Assembly (NCBI GenBank): GCA_963932145.1
Contig: OZ010595.1
Span: 88,034,081 to 88,098,080 of the forward strand
Direction of reading: 5' to 3'
From: Acanthosepion lycidas
Lineage: Eukaryota; Mollusca; Cephalopoda; Sepiida; Sepiidae
DNA length: 64,000 nt
A program made the position numbers and the translations under genes. The notes below the pieces were generated by a model. It was not told where the DNA came from, did not search any database, and worked only from the letters and a program-made list of their open reading frames with translations. Within the stretch, counting starts at the first letter, position 1. The number at the start of each line of letters is the position of its first letter. Shown piece by piece: positions 1-11,367 of this stretch.

Positions 1-354
1 TTAGTTTGACAGGGGTCTGCATATGTAATTTTTCCTTAATTTTTCATTATAACACGATCCGGCCCGCGGGGTCGAATGAGTTGCCGACCCCTGGTATACA
101 AATATATCTAGCGTAACACTAAATTGCCCAAATCCTTTAATAAAATAACTGTCCATCCCACAAAATATTTAATATATAAAAAAAACCCTAATTGAGTTTC
201 TTTGTTCCAGGTTTTCAGATAAGATATTCAGCCATCTTGACACCATTTTTTGTAAGAATCACTGAAAACCCTTTGAGTTATTCAGCTAAAAAGAGAACAG
301 GTTAAATTTGTTTTGTGCCAGACCCACTGTCTTCCCAACTGAGCAATTGTAAGA

Positions 355-725
355 CGAAAACGATCATTCAGACCTTCAGTAATGGTACTAATATTCATAC
401 TCTGGCTTCCATCTTCAAAATTCATTCATGAACGGGTGAATAAATTTAAAAAAGTGGGAACAGTAGAGAGGAAAACTGGATCAGGACGTCAGAACAGGAA
501 GAATGATTATCATTTTAACTTGGAGCTAAAGTGATCAATTAGAAAAGATTCAACACAATCCATAAGACGTTTGGCACGTGAGAGAGGAGTTTCAGCTATG
601 ACAGTCCAAAGAGCAGTGAAAAAAAGACTTGAAAATGAAATCGTACGTGAAACTTGTGAGGCAACTTTTTACTCCAGGGTAGAAAGTTAGAAGTTTAGAG
701 AGGGCGAAAATCACTTAGAATAAGT
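355..725 (+). pseudogene. Tc1/mariner-like transposase, N-terminal fragment
   Basis: Frame-broken translation contains GTVERKTGSGRQNR followed by SIRRLARERGVSAMTVQRAV. This is the basic linker plus second helix-turn-helix typical of the DNA-binding half of Tc1-type transposases. The upstream part reads only in pieces and the catalytic domain is absent, as the sequence runs into a TA/CA microsatellite. It is a dead fragment. Family-level call is by motif recognition only. Confidence 0.6.
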
Positions 726-744
726 TGGAAAATGATCCTGGAAT

Positions 745-831
<87 letters not shown>

Positions 832-832
832 G
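745..832. repeat. (TA)n(CA)n(TA)n compound microsatellite
   Basis: Uninterrupted TA, then CA, then TA dinucleotides. Confidence 0.98.
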
Positions 833-1078
833 GACTTTATTTCAGTACTACATTAGCTTCCGATCGTTAGCTATGATTAATTAATGATGAACATGTCATT
901 TTTGTTTATGATCGATTTCATCACGATACTTCTGTTAAGCTTGGAGAGTAATAATACATACTTATTGGTCAAAATAGAATCTAGTAGTGTTATAAAAACC
1001 TCGGAGGATTCTAGTAAGATATCTATAATAATTTCTAAGATACAACGGCTCAAAGGTTAACCTAACAAATGGACAATT

Positions 1079-1800
1079 TTGCTTTTACACGATTTGGAGA
1101 ATTTTGCTTTTACACCCGGTATATATAGGTTTCAATTTAGCATGGCTGATGCTAACCACCAGGAGAGTAACTCGTTACGCCTTTTGGTCATACGTTTTCC
1201 CACTGCCATGTGGAAGTGGAGCGATTACATTGAATTATTTGCTAAGTCTGCTTCTAGCAAAGTTGGTTCACTGTGTGGTGTTAGACAATTATTCTCATGA
1301 GAATTCTTCTTGCACATTTATATATACACCATTCGTCCGGCATTGAATATTCCTGCTGTATCTGGTCTGGTGTTCTTACTATATATCGCGAGATTCTTGA
1401 CAACATTCAAAGCAGGGTCTGTAATGTAATCGATCGTGTCCTGGCATCTCGACTTAAGTCACTTTCTCACCCACCGTGACGTGGCTTTCCTCTGTCTTTA
1501 CTACAAATATTTTCATGACGATTGCTTTGATCAGATATTCACCTTAATACCTCGATTGTATGGATTTTAGTGTGCTACTATATTTCTGATAAAGTCTCAC
1601 GATTTTACCGTAGAACTGGCTAAATGAAACCGTCACTTCTATTCTAATAGTTTCTTTTCTCGCACTTCTCGCCTGTGAAACTCTCTTTCGATTTCTTTTT
1701 TCCTTTGCCACCGACCACCGTCAAAAGATTTAATATAGCGTCTGCCTTCCTGAATCCTGTGTATTTATTGTTCTTTCCTCACTTTACCGCACTATAGTCT
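1079..1800 (+). pseudogene. Jockey/CR1-like LINE, RT C-terminal end
   Basis: Scattered reading frames give KWSDYIELFAKSASSKVGSL, HSSGIEYSCCIWSG and YREILDNIQSRVCNVID. The same blocks recur at 21.2-22.0, 34.6-35.3 and 48.6-49.3 kb, so they mark the region after the RT active site of one LINE family. Frame changes and stops break it, and it is 5' truncated. The end near 1800 is uncertain. Confidence 0.7.
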
Positions 1801-2332
1801 TATTCCTTTTCAATCCCAGTGCACCCCCTCTGCGCCTTAGTGGCAAAAAAGGAAAAAAAAGTTGAAGTTCTAATCAATATTATTTTAAAAAATTATATTA
1901 AAAATTATTACATTGACTTTATAGCAGATTTTATAACAATATAATTGTATATAAGATCCGTTCTTTAACCCTTCAGAAAAACAGTCAATGACACTGAAAT
2001 TTTGAAATATGAAGTGTGGTAAAAAAAAAAAAGCAAAAATTCTTCGCAATTCAGACAGTCAACTGCTAGTAGTTATTTCCCGTCTTAATAGGGAGATGTT
2101 GGTTTCTTTCGTTGTCAGGTAACAGATCGCTTGAGGAGAGCGAATAACAGTATTAAGCTGAGTCAGTCGTCTTAGCATATCTAACCGAATATTTATAGCC
2201 AGGAAAAGTGGCCTGAAGACCACCCAGGGTTTCTTTGTCCAGTTACGTAGAAACACTACACATTGTAATCATGTATGAAAAGTTACAGTACCTTCAAATT
2301 CATTAGGTTATCGAAGATTTAATTTGTACTAG

Positions 2333-2335
<3 letters not shown>

Positions 2336-2387
<52 letters not shown>
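2336..2387. repeat. (ATT)n microsatellite, LINE tail
   Basis: About 17 ATT units directly abut the 3' end of the minus-strand LINE at 2400-4290. On that strand they read (AAT)n, which fits a LINE 3' tail. The related fragment at 6440-6720 also ends in ATT units. Confidence 0.85.
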
Positions 2388-2388
<1 letters not shown>

Positions 2389-2399
2389 TTCTTTTGATT

Positions 2400-4290
2400 T
2401 CTGGTGTGTACACATTTCTTTCCGGGTCCCGCCTAGAGACCTAAGGTTAGAAATGGCATCATGACATTTTCCACTGAGAAATTAAATAACAAACAAACAA
2501 AAAACACATATTTTACATAGATAAAGCCTTCGTAAGGTGTGGGCTGTACTCGTGAGAACATTTTTTTTTGTATTTCTTTAAGGCATAGGCTACCAGGAGT
2601 CCATTGGAATCTTTTCCAATCAATCTGAGGGATTGTTGATGTTCCCATGTGCCACGTTTTTGAGATTTCGATTTCAAGGTCCTTATATTTTGATAGATTT
2701 TTGAATATATATTGCAGTCTGCAGGGGCTGCCACATCAATAAAGAGGTATTTTTTTGTTTGCGTCTCTAATAACGATGTCTGGGCGATTAGCTTTGAGTG
2801 TTCTGTATGTGTGTATTGTGTAGTCCCATAATATTGTTACAGATCTTATCCCCGTAACGTGGTCTGGGTGGTGTTCATATCAATTTCTTTCGGTTTCCTT
2901 TCCGTGGAAGTTGCAGATTTTCCAGTACAGATATTGGCCCACTCTGTCATGCCGTGTTTTATATTCAGTGGGTGCCAATACCGTGTAATCTGGTAAAAGA
3001 TGCTTAATTGTTTCTGGATATTTACAGAATCTGCATTTTGAGCTAAACAATTTTTTAGTATGTGTGCTTGATAATTTCTAGTTAACAAGAATTAGTTCTG
3101 AGCAGCAAGGATAAAACCTTCGGTTTCAGCTTTTAACCCTGCACTATGTAGCCACTGATGAGTGCGGGGTTTGTCTACATCAGCTTATTTGGTACGGGCA
3201 GGGTTTTGGCCATGAAACGGTTTATCTTGCAATCGTTTCTGTATGTGGTCGGTTGCATTTGATTTCTTTTCTAAATACTTTGCAGCTTCAATCGGTGTAT
3301 TGTGGTCTACTTGTATTTCTACACCCATTTGAAACTCCATATTGATCTTGTTGGCTTCCTTTATTACGGAATAAAGTCGCTTACTACTTTCATGTTCTTT
3401 GATACATATCATCTAGTCTTCTGTAGTTTCCAGGTATCTTTGAAGGCCAATTGTTGTAGTTTTGTAAGACAGTTCTAGTTGAACTGATCCTCTGCCTCCT
3501 TCGGATCTGGGCACATACAGACGATCAACATCAGCCTTCGGATGATGCATGCGGTGGCAAGTGAGAAGTTTTCTCGTTTTGGCGTCCATTCGCTTTATGT
3601 CAGCTATGGTCCAGTTAAGGATATTGAAACTGTATTGCCACACAGGGACAGCCAAGATGTTTATGGCTGATATTCTGTTTTTTTTTTGTTTTTTTTTAAT
3701 TCAGCTCGGTATTTAGTACCATACGCACACGACTGTAGTACTCATTTCTTACCTTCGCTAATTCCTAGGGACTTATAGGCTTCATTTTGTACCAATTCCC
3801 TAATCTTTGTGACAAAATGTAAATCTATTGAGTATGTTTCTGCAATTCTCCTTTTTTGAATGTTACTTTTGCATATTTATCTAATCCGAAATCCATACTT
3901 ATGTCGTCACTGAAACATTTTACAGTATTTAGGCTACTGTTCAACTCATTGCTGTCTTTGGTATAGAGTTTGAGATCATCCATAGGTGATTGAATACTTT
4001 CCTGTTTAGTTTGTAACCATAGCTATTGTTGTTTAGTTCATGCGTAACGGGAATTAAAGACAGACAAAACAGAATGGCGATAGGGAGTCTCCTTGAAAGA
4101 TTTCTCATTGGATATTCAGGCGGTTGGTTATGGCAGTGCATCTGGTCTGATTTATGTATAGATTGATGTTCCACATTCCCGTGCTGTTTTTAAGGTAATT
4201 TACTACCCCGGGGCAGACTTTGTACATTTCCAAACTCTTAAGGTTCCAAGGCTTTACGGTAATCAATCCACGCTGCGCTAAGACCACGTT
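2400..4290 (-). pseudogene. Non-LTR retrotransposon pol, 5'-truncated
   Basis: Reading 5'-3' on the minus strand, several frames together give ILKSLEMYKVCPG, LPIAILFCLSLIPVTHELNN (RT palm, after a GDS-like motif), KLLTCHRMHHPKADVDRLYV with PRSEGGRGS, LLTRNYQAHILKN and a degenerate Cys/His-like stretch, then KIYQNIRTLKSKSQKRGTWE. That order matches the C-terminal two thirds of a LINE polyprotein of the type often annotated as R2-like in invertebrates. Frameshifts occur at least at about 3940, 3660, 3410, 3090 and 2740, so it is dead. The clade was not resolved. Confidence 0.85.
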
Positions 4291-6045
4291 TTAGTGGTCC
4301 GTTCCTAAAGGTTTTAGAACGGGGCTAACTCTGCGCTGATGAATGCTGACGCTGGTTATGCTGGTTGTTGGTCACCGCACCAACTCTTCCCACGCTGTGT
4401 TCTTAATTTCAGAGCAGTGGAAAATCGAAGGTTCTAGTCGCGTAGCTCTTGTTCCATTCGTTGCGGTTTCTATAGTAAGGAAAAATAGCTTCACGACGAA
4501 AAAAATAAAACGAAAGATTCATGGGGTTAATCTTCAATTGGTCTATATAGCTCTTGGTACAACAAAAATTAACCCTTCCCTCATCAATCTCTATGGTGAC
4601 ATATGCCTTGCCTAAACATCTAGAGGACTGTGTTCGAAGACTTGGAACCAGGAAATCTGGTTAGCAGCTGACGTGGATTTCAGAGGCACTTAATGCAGGA
4701 ACCCAGCCCAAAGTCTCCGAGATCCCGAAAGTCATCTGCTTATATGCACTTCGGCCACAAATTGGTGTTGGGTTGAAGGATCCTTTGAATTCGGTGATTC
4801 CCCAATTTTCATTAATTCTAATAAAGGTTTTCTTTGTTCCTTATTTCTGATTTTTTAATCAATTTTCCAAAATTGGATAATTATCCACCTTCCTTGAAAG
4901 TAGTCACAGTGATTGCTCTTCTCTTAACTCCAACCTTCTTCACTTCCCATCTCGCACCGTTACTCCGCACAGGCGAGGATAAATTCTGCCTCTTCCACTT
5001 TCCTTCTCGGTATTCTAACTCTGCCCACTTCACAAGCCTGGCATAACTGTTTTCGTGACAAATCTAATTTTTAAATTGTGTAGGAGAGAGAGTATGGTTT
5101 ATTCTCCTTATTAATTTAAATTCTATGACTGTTTTCCTGGATCCACCTGTCCAGCGAAAACATAAACCAGATAACCTTCTCATTTCAAACATTCAAGTGT
5201 TAGATAAAAATTATTTCCCAATTTGTTTTCGTCAATGAAAATATATTTGTTTGCCTAAATTCTCAACAAAGAGACATGCTGTCTTCCAGTCTTAGTCCGG
5301 TTGCCGTCTTAGCGAAAACATGAACCAGATAACCTACCTTGTATGACTGATCGATTTTCATAATTCTAACTTTCGCAGAGGGTTCATTCTCTGTTTTCTT
5401 TTCTCAATTCGTTTCCGCTAACGAAAATATAATTCCCGCTTGCTTCTTATTTCGCCAATGACATGTGGTTTTCTAATTTCCCAGGAAAGAAATAAAGCTA
5501 TTTCCCAATTTGCTTTACCCGCATGCCAGATTTTCGACAGATAAAAAAGTAAACTCGGTACATATTTCTAATTCGTAGGGGTAGGTAACCCAGGTGGCCC
5601 TTTCCTTCACTTCCACATTACCAAAGAAAATGTCTTACATTCTCTCATTTTATCTCTCTACCTTCTAGATTATATTTCATTTTAGGCTTAATCCTTTTTC
5701 TGTTTAGAATTAATGTTTAACAAACTGACAGTGTCACAATATTTCATCTATGCATTTTGGATCTGGCTTTGGGGTCCTGCTGTTAGAGTTCCTGACTCAC
5801 ATGCATACAGGTGAATCGACAATCTCATTTTATTTTTGAGGGTGAGATTTTATATCTCCAGATCAGTTTCAACTGTGCCATAGCGGTTGCTGTCAACGCT
5901 GCTTTCGTATTAACTTCTGGCTTGGATCCATCATGGTGCAATCATCAGCCAAGATGAATCAATGTGTCTATCAGACCTTTTTCTAATCAAACCACAACTG
6001 AAGTTACTGATGTCTTCATGAGCTATATTTTTGAGAATTCCAATT
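4291..6045. other. No gene recognised; AT-rich
   Basis: Small open frames only (for example 90 codons at 4343-4615, plus strand) with no recognisable motif. Between about 5140 and 5480 a degenerate internal duplication is visible: GCGAAAACAT(A/G)AACCAGATAACCT occurs twice, about 155 bp apart, and a TTTTCGTCAATGAAAATAT-like motif recurs. 5942-5948 carries TGATGA on the minus strand without a convincing fold. Confidence 0.6.
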
Positions 6046-6385
6046 CAAGATACTTATTATTATTATTATCATTAGATTCGATATTCTTTCCGCCACGTGA
6101 CGATGATCATTTCTCAGCTATTACTCGCAGCTTTCACAGCACATAATCTCTTCCAAGCAGTGCTGCTAACCGCGCAATGCCAACAATGTCAGGTATCTCC
6201 AAGGCGTCTTGCGAGGCAGAAAGATTCCTGAAAATTGTTCCGAGTGCTCCAGCCACAAAAGGGACAACTTCATTTGCTGCTTAGTACATATCACAGATTT
6301 ACCAATGTAGGTTCGCCTGCTTCACCTTAACGACATTCCTATCCCATGGTACATCAAAGTCTATCAGGATCCATTATTATAATTA
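6046..6385 (-). pseudogene. LINE pol C-terminal fragment
   Basis: Minus-strand translation gives NEVVPFVAGALGTIFRNL and ALEIPDIVGIARLAALLGRD, with DPDRL upstream. This matches the extreme C terminus of the same broad LINE group as 2400-4290. An ATT-rich tail lies at its 3' side (about 6050-6075). Related scraps follow at 6725-6900 and 7205-7460. Confidence 0.7.
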
Positions 6386-6439
6386 TTACCGAAAAATATT
6401 TCTTTAAATTTCGACAGCAGTCAACTTACGATTGAGTCA

Positions 6440-6720
6440 ATATATTATTATTATTATTTCCTTTTATTTGAGTTGTATACTCATTTCTTTCCGGGTTCCA
6501 ACCAGAGACCTAAGTTCTGAAATGACATCATGACATTTTCACTGAACATTTTTTGTAAAAAATAAAACACCTAAGGGAGCACACATTACAAATTTTACAT
6601 TGATAAAGCCGTCCGTAAGCTGTGAACTTTACTTGTGAGATCCATTAAATAAATCTATCAGGACACCAACCATAACTGGTATTATTGATGTTTTCATCCT
6701 CCATATTTTTTCAATTTACA
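6440..6720 (-). mobile_element. LINE 3'-end fragment, second copy
   Basis: Alignable by eye with 2390-2660: both contain ATTTCTTTCCGGGT, AGAGACCTAAG, GACATCATGACATTTTC, TTTTACAT(A/T)GATAAAGCC and a downstream TTGATGTT. ATT units lie at the 3' end, so this is a second, more truncated insertion of the same LINE. Confidence 0.75.
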
Positions 6721-6724
6721 ATTC

Positions 6725-6900
6725 AAGATCCATGTATTATTAGATTCGGTATCCTCATCGACTCTTGGATGTTTTGACCGCGGGTGATAATTATTATATC
6801 TCTGTTCCTACCCACAGCCTGGAAACACAGCACATTCCTTTATGCATAAACTATTCCAAACAGTGCTGTCATCAGTTTCAAATTTATTTGTAGTGTATAT
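6725..6900 (-). mobile_element. LINE C-terminal scrap
   Basis: Minus-strand reading gives MTALFGIVYA then VLCFQAVGRNRDIIII, collinear with 6046-6385 and 7205-7460. Very decayed. Confidence 0.5.
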
Positions 6901-7124
6901 GAAATTAGAATATTGATCGATAGAGAAAACTTTTAAGAAAAGTCATATACAGTTAGATAAGTAAAATTTCAAACAGCATGTGCCACCGTGGATCGGACTC
7001 TACAGTAAGATTTGTTTGCAAGACTAGCTTCCAAAATGTGACGCTACCGTCAAATGAGTGACAACATTATTACAATAGTTAACGCTATTCAAGGAAGAAG
7101 GCAGAGAACGTCGAAGCAACTGTA

Positions 7125-7153
7125 TTAGGTTGGTGCAAAAATGATGACGTAAT
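7125..7153 (+). mobile_element. Mariner MITE, single TIR arm
   Basis: TTAGGTTGGTGCAAAAATGA continues TGACGTAAT and matches one arm of the complete MITEs at 24615 and 58115. The other arm is missing. A TA precedes it. Confidence 0.75.
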
Positions 7154-7204
7154 AAAAAAAAGTGAACATATATTAGTGGAAATGAGGATTTTACATCTGA
7201 CATT

Positions 7205-7460
7205 GATTATTATTATTATTATTTGATGTTCACCGCCGACTCTTAATTGTTTCCACCACGTAATGATCATCATATCTCAGCTATTACACGCAGTATAGAG
7301 ACACGAAACTTTCCTCAGCACGGGAACCATTCCAAGCAATAGTGCCAACCGCACACTCCCAATGATATTAAGTATTTTCAAGGCGGGCTGCGAAGTAGAA
7401 AGATTTATGGAAATACTCCTGAGTCAACCACAAAAAGGACAACTTACGCTGTATTATTAT
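7205..7460 (-). mobile_element. LINE C-terminal scrap
   Basis: Minus-strand reading gives LKILNIIGSVRLALLLGMVP, collinear with the 6046-6385 fragment. ATT units are at its 3' end (about 7208-7222). Confidence 0.6.
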
Positions 7461-7467
7461 CTACAAA

Positions 7468-7558
7468 CAATTCTTCCAATCTAAAATATTTTCTAGTTTT
7501 AAATAACTAGCAAAAGGTTGATAAACCGTAAAACAAAGCAATCAATAAACGTTTCTTT
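7468..7558 (+). mobile_element. SINE tail fragment
   Basis: TCTAAAATATTTTCTAG..TTTAAATAAC..AAAAGGTTGATAAACCGTAAAA followed by CAATCAATAAA is the conserved tail of the 5S-tRNA SINE described at 58443-58797. The head is absent. Confidence 0.65.
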
Positions 7559-7607
7559 TTATTCAACAATATTTTCTCAGTTTACTTTAGGCTTACGAAT
7601 ATTTAAC

Positions 7608-7982
7608 AGTGATACGCCAGTTACCGTATGATCACTGAAGTTAAGTAACGTCGAGCCTGGATGGGTAACCGCTTGGGAGCACCAGATGCTGTAAACTTTG
7701 GATGTGCAGGTGGTGAAATGGATAGTATCTCGGAATTGTTAAACGGAGAGCCTGGTTCTAATTTCAGTTGGATTCGCTATATTATATTCACTTACGCGAA
7801 AATAACATTGAAACATGTATGAATCCCAGACCTCTGATCCCCTGCTAAATCATTATTATTTCCCCGACAAAAAAAAATATATATATATATATATCTTACA
7901 ATTTAAAAATATTTTCTGGCTTTACCTAACTTGCAAAAGTTTGATAAATCGTAGAAAACGAATCCATCACTCAATATCTTTC
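7608..7982 (+). mobile_element. 5S rRNA-tRNA chimeric SINE, copy 1
   Basis: 7612-7696 follows 5S rRNA from about nt 20 to the 3' end: GATCACTGAAGTTAAGTAAC, GTCGAGCCTG, a roughly 10-nt deletion, then GGATGGGTAACCGCTTGGGA and GATGCTGTAAAC. 7707-7775 is tRNA-like, with box A TGGTGAAATGGA and box B GGTTCTAATTTC. After a short body interrupted by an (AT)n at 7870-7893, the tail TTTTCTGGCTTTA..TTGATAAATCGTAGAAAA runs to about 7980. Confidence 0.75.
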
Positions 7983-8329
7983 CTTTACTTTCGGTAACCT
8001 GTTTAATCTTAGTGGCTTTATCGCCTTATTGGCGTAAAATAACTAAACAAACATGTTTGCAACGTGATATATATGTTCAATGCTTTTAAATATGGTGATC
8101 GTACTGGGAATCACTAACTTGGAATCACCGGAGTATTAGCGAAACCAGTTCTGTATCACTTGCGCAAGATGGCAGACTGTGTTATTTTTACCGGAATAAA
8201 CCATCGCGACTGGAAAACGTGAGCATAAATGTTTTTCAAATCTGAAGGAGACTCCAGATTTACAAGCGCTCGTTGTGAACTCCAACAGAAGTCACCTCAT
8301 GTAACTGCGCATGCACCTCTTGCTTGCAC

Positions 8330-8668
8330 TCAACCATGCTGACAGACTGGGTAAATAGATTGGTGCAATATGGTTCCCACGCAAACCTGGGGGGTATCTG
8401 CAACTCGTCTGACCAGACGATACTGTGTAAGTTTTTCATGGTTCAATGGCGATACTGTCTGGCGACGTTGAGACGCAGCAAATGACGCAATTTTGTTGAA
8501 ATACAGTTTATAATAATACTTTGACAGGTGGGTTGAGCGGCACCAAAGTTGAATTGGGACGTGATTTAATGCAATTTTTACCACTTCTAGATATTTACCA
8601 TCATTGTCAGTCGCCGGCAATCTTGCATCTTGCTTGTGATAGCTACAGCAAAGATGACAGTAGTCCAC
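8330..8668 (-). other. Unassigned 112-codon open frame
   Basis: Open on the minus strand and free of simple repeats. The translation (start MDYCHLCCSYHKQD, end SIYPVCQHG) has no motif I recognise, no splice context was established, and the frame may be fortuitous. Confidence 0.2.
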
Positions 8669-8851
8669 TTATAAATAGTGTTCCATTTAAAATACAGACA
8701 CGAAAACAAATTCCTTCTATGATATCCACAGCCACATAACAACCCAAAATACTAAAAATTCCATAGCCGAAATCTAATTAATATTATTTCAAATACCAAC
8801 TAAAAGTATTTAATTAACATCTATCCATCTAGCTAGCTCAGTCTGTTCGTA

Positions 8852-8917
8852 TGTATGTATGCATGTATGTATGTATGTATGTATCCCAGTTTCCTCATAT
8901 CTGTGTGAGACTGTTCA

Positions 8918-8962
<45 letters not shown>

Positions 8963-8989
8963 CAGTTTCCTCATATCTTAGCGTGTTCA

Positions 8990-9022
<33 letters not shown>

Positions 9023-9049
9023 CAGTTTCCTCATATCTTAGCGTGTTCA

Positions 9050-9098
<49 letters not shown>

Positions 9099-9104
9099 GT
9101 CTGA
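8852..9104. repeat. (GTAT)n and (TATC)n with spacer motif
   Basis: GTAT units (8852-8884) are followed by three TATC blocks separated by CAGTTTCCTCATATCT plus (TAGC)GTGTTCATATC. The block-plus-spacer unit repeats with a period of about 60 bp. Long open frames here are microsatellite artefacts. Confidence 0.95.
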
Positions 9105-9112
9105 GATCAAAT

Positions 9113-9310
9113 CACGGTGAATACACCAGTTCTTATTTAGTCACTGAAGTTAAGCAGCGTTTAGTACTTATACGGGGATCAATTGGGAGCACCGGTTACT
9201 TTAAGCAAGCATCTACAATCCGTAATATGTTTCGGCATTAAATAACCGACATAAGGTTGATAAGTCGTAAAAAAGAACCAAAAAACAGATCAACTAATGA
9301 ATCCAAAAAG
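9113..9310 (+). mobile_element. 5S-headed SINE, copy 2
   Basis: CACGGTGAATACACCAGTTC, TCACTGAAGTTAAGCAGCG, TTTAGTACTTATACGGGGAT and TTGGGAGCACCGG follow 5S rRNA order. The sequence then passes directly to the conserved tail (GGCATTAAATAACC..AAGGTTGATAAGTCGTAAAA). The tRNA-like block is missing. Confidence 0.7.
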
Positions 9311-9393
9311 TAATTATCTCTCTCTCTCTCTCTTTTCCGTTCTCTCTCTATATGTATTAGGGGAATTTAAAAAAAAATGTTTTTGTATATAAT

Positions 9394-9397
<4 letters not shown>

Positions 9398-9449
<52 letters not shown>

Positions 9450-9468
9450 AATGAGGGAGATTTATATC

Positions 9469-9516
<48 letters not shown>
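9398..9516. repeat. Two (TA)n arrays
   Basis: TA runs at about 9398-9445 and 9472-9516 flank a 25-bp spacer. Confidence 0.97.
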
Positions 9517-9518
<2 letters not shown>

Positions 9519-9527
9519 TGACGTGGA

Positions 9528-9675
9528 CACCTAGAGGTGGTGTAGTGGTTAGCAAGCTTGTCTCGCTAGAACAATTACGACTGAGTAGTGAGTTGGATCC
9601 TCACTGGGTGCCTCCTACTTTAGGCCTTGTGACACGTCTAAGCTACGCTTGGAAAATCACTATATATATTCTGTC
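9528..9675 (+). mobile_element. tRNA-derived SINE family A, copy 1
   Basis: GGTGGTGTAGTGGTTAGCAA (box A-like) and GAGTTGGATCCTC (box B-like) form a tRNA-like head. It is followed by GGGTGCCTCCTACTTTAGGC, CTTGTGACA and CTAAGCTACGCTTGGAAAATC. Copies at 27746 and 57590 share the same order. Confidence 0.75.
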
Positions 9676-9815
9676 GTCTATTTTTCACTATGTTAAATCA
9701 CCGCTTGAGAATGAAACTGTACTCTAAATTTTAAGTTTAATATTGAAATTGAACTTTAGGATTTGAGTAATTTCTGTGTCGCGATGGTATCATGTTTTAA
9801 AAAAATAATTTTACT

Positions 9816-9816
<1 letters not shown>

Positions 9817-9875
<59 letters not shown>
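9817..9875. repeat. (CA)n(TA)n microsatellite
   Basis: Pure CA run followed by pure TA run. Confidence 0.97.
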
Positions 9876-9877
<2 letters not shown>

Positions 9878-9879
9878 TT

Positions 9880-11060
9880 ATTTCTATATAAACAGTATTA
9901 ACAACATTTACTTGCCTGTTGTTAATCCTGTTTATCATAATCAAATTTATTTAAATATTTGTGTCTATGTAAATATATTAAAATAATTGTCGGACTTAGT
10001 CCATTTCATAATATATGACGTCATTTTTTTACGTTAAAATACTCTTCGAGCAGATATGATCTTTCGATAAATATCATGGAAAATTTCTAGTTTTAAAACA
10101 GTAATTTAACCTTGCTAACCAGACGCTTACAGGCCGGTCAATGTTTATACTGTTCATTATAAACAGAGCATTTACTTAAATATTTGTATCTACAAAAATA
10201 ACGTATAAACAAAAATATATTAAAATAATTGTCGGACTTAGTCCATTTCTTAATATATATATATATATAAAGTGAAAGATGCAGACTATGATTAGATAGA
10301 TATTAGAGTGTGTGAGTCAATAGTAAGATTGCCTACATAGATAGATAAAGAGATCTACATTTGAACAAACAGAATAATAGTGATAGACGTAGCTATAAAT
10401 GTACGTGGGCTGGCCACTTGTAACCAATGACCCACAGACCAGCACGTACGCCCATTGTACCTATATTCGTTTTGAATACGAATAAATGAAACAAACATTG
10501 TCATTGCTTTCGTTTTAGCGAAAACTGAAAGTACTGATTTCTGCAGAAATCAAAATAAAACTTTAAAATTCTTGAGAAATAATTCTCGGAAAAGGAAAGT
10601 ATAATGCAAGCGATAATCTGAAACTGAGCATGCGTATCGTCTAAGATTATTCATCCAATCATCTGCATTGAAAAATAACCTTATTTTATTATTTAAAAAC
10701 GTTTTTCTTTTTTGTTTCTGTTTAGAACGTTTTTTCTTTTTTTAATTCCTTTTCCAATTTTACTTTCTGTTATTTTTAGTTCGGAAGAAAGTTGTAATTA
10801 ACACATTTCCAAATAACCAGCGTTTGTTGATGCATGATAAATAAGTCTCGATCTTTCTCTTTCTGGTCATAATAATGGTTTTTTGAACGGCCGAATGTTT
10901 GGTATCCGGTCTCAAATGAAACCGGTAGGTATTTCTGCAAAAATAATTGATTCACCTTATTTAGTCTGTGTTACGTTTGTAACGTGTACGTTAAAAAGAG
11001 TAAAAATAAAAAAAAATGGTAAAGGTAGTGAGATAGATAAACAGAAACTACAAAATGGCG
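9880..11060. other. No gene; contains a 43-bp direct repeat
   Basis: AATAATTGTCGGACTTAGTC plus flanks is present at about 9970-10012 and again at about 10213-10252, separated by roughly 200 bp. No other recognisable feature; small frames lack motifs. Confidence 0.6.
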
Positions 11061-11071
11061 AGACAGTAATC

Positions 11072-11072
<1 letters not shown>

Positions 11073-11135
<63 letters not shown>
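11073..11135. repeat. (TA)n array
   Basis: About 31 TA units directly flank the hammerhead-bearing repeat at 11156-11225. Confidence 0.97.
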
Positions 11136-11136
<1 letters not shown>

Positions 11137-11155
11137 GAAAAACAAACCACTTTAA

Positions 11156-11225
11156 GGTACCATTACGATAATTTATTTCACCTAAATCCTTTTTTAAGGA
11201 TTCAGGATCATCAGGTAAAACTTCC
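11156..11225 (-). ncRNA. Candidate hammerhead ribozyme C
   Basis: Read on the minus strand. Stem I is UUAC/GUAA adjacent to the core, with further GG/CC pairing outside an internal loop. CUGAUGA is at 11214-11208. Stem II is 11 bp, CCUGAAUCCUU with AAGGAUUUAGG, capped by AAAA. GAAA is at 11179-11176. Stem III is AUA(A) with (U)UAU. C17 is at 11167, so cleavage would fall between 11167 and 11166. One U-U pair sits at the base of stem II. All conserved core positions are present. Short stem III resembles hammerheads reported in Penelope-like elements. Activity is inferred from the fold only. Confidence 0.6.
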
Positions 11226-11284
11226 AACAACGAATTTCATCCTCTTTGGATTTACCAATTCGGTTTACCAAGTTCCTTATAACT

Positions 11285-11287
<3 letters not shown>

Positions 11288-11367
<80 letters not shown>
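11288..11367. repeat. (TA)n(GA)n microsatellite
   Basis: TA units to about 11343, then GA units. Confidence 0.97.

Noticed and set aside
5890..5950. Hammerhead at CTGATGATTGCACC (minus)
   Set aside because: The next GAAA is over 35 nt away, stem II does not pair and no UH-closing stem III is visible.
8851..9120. 89-codon open frame
   Set aside because: Translation of GTAT/TATC repeats.
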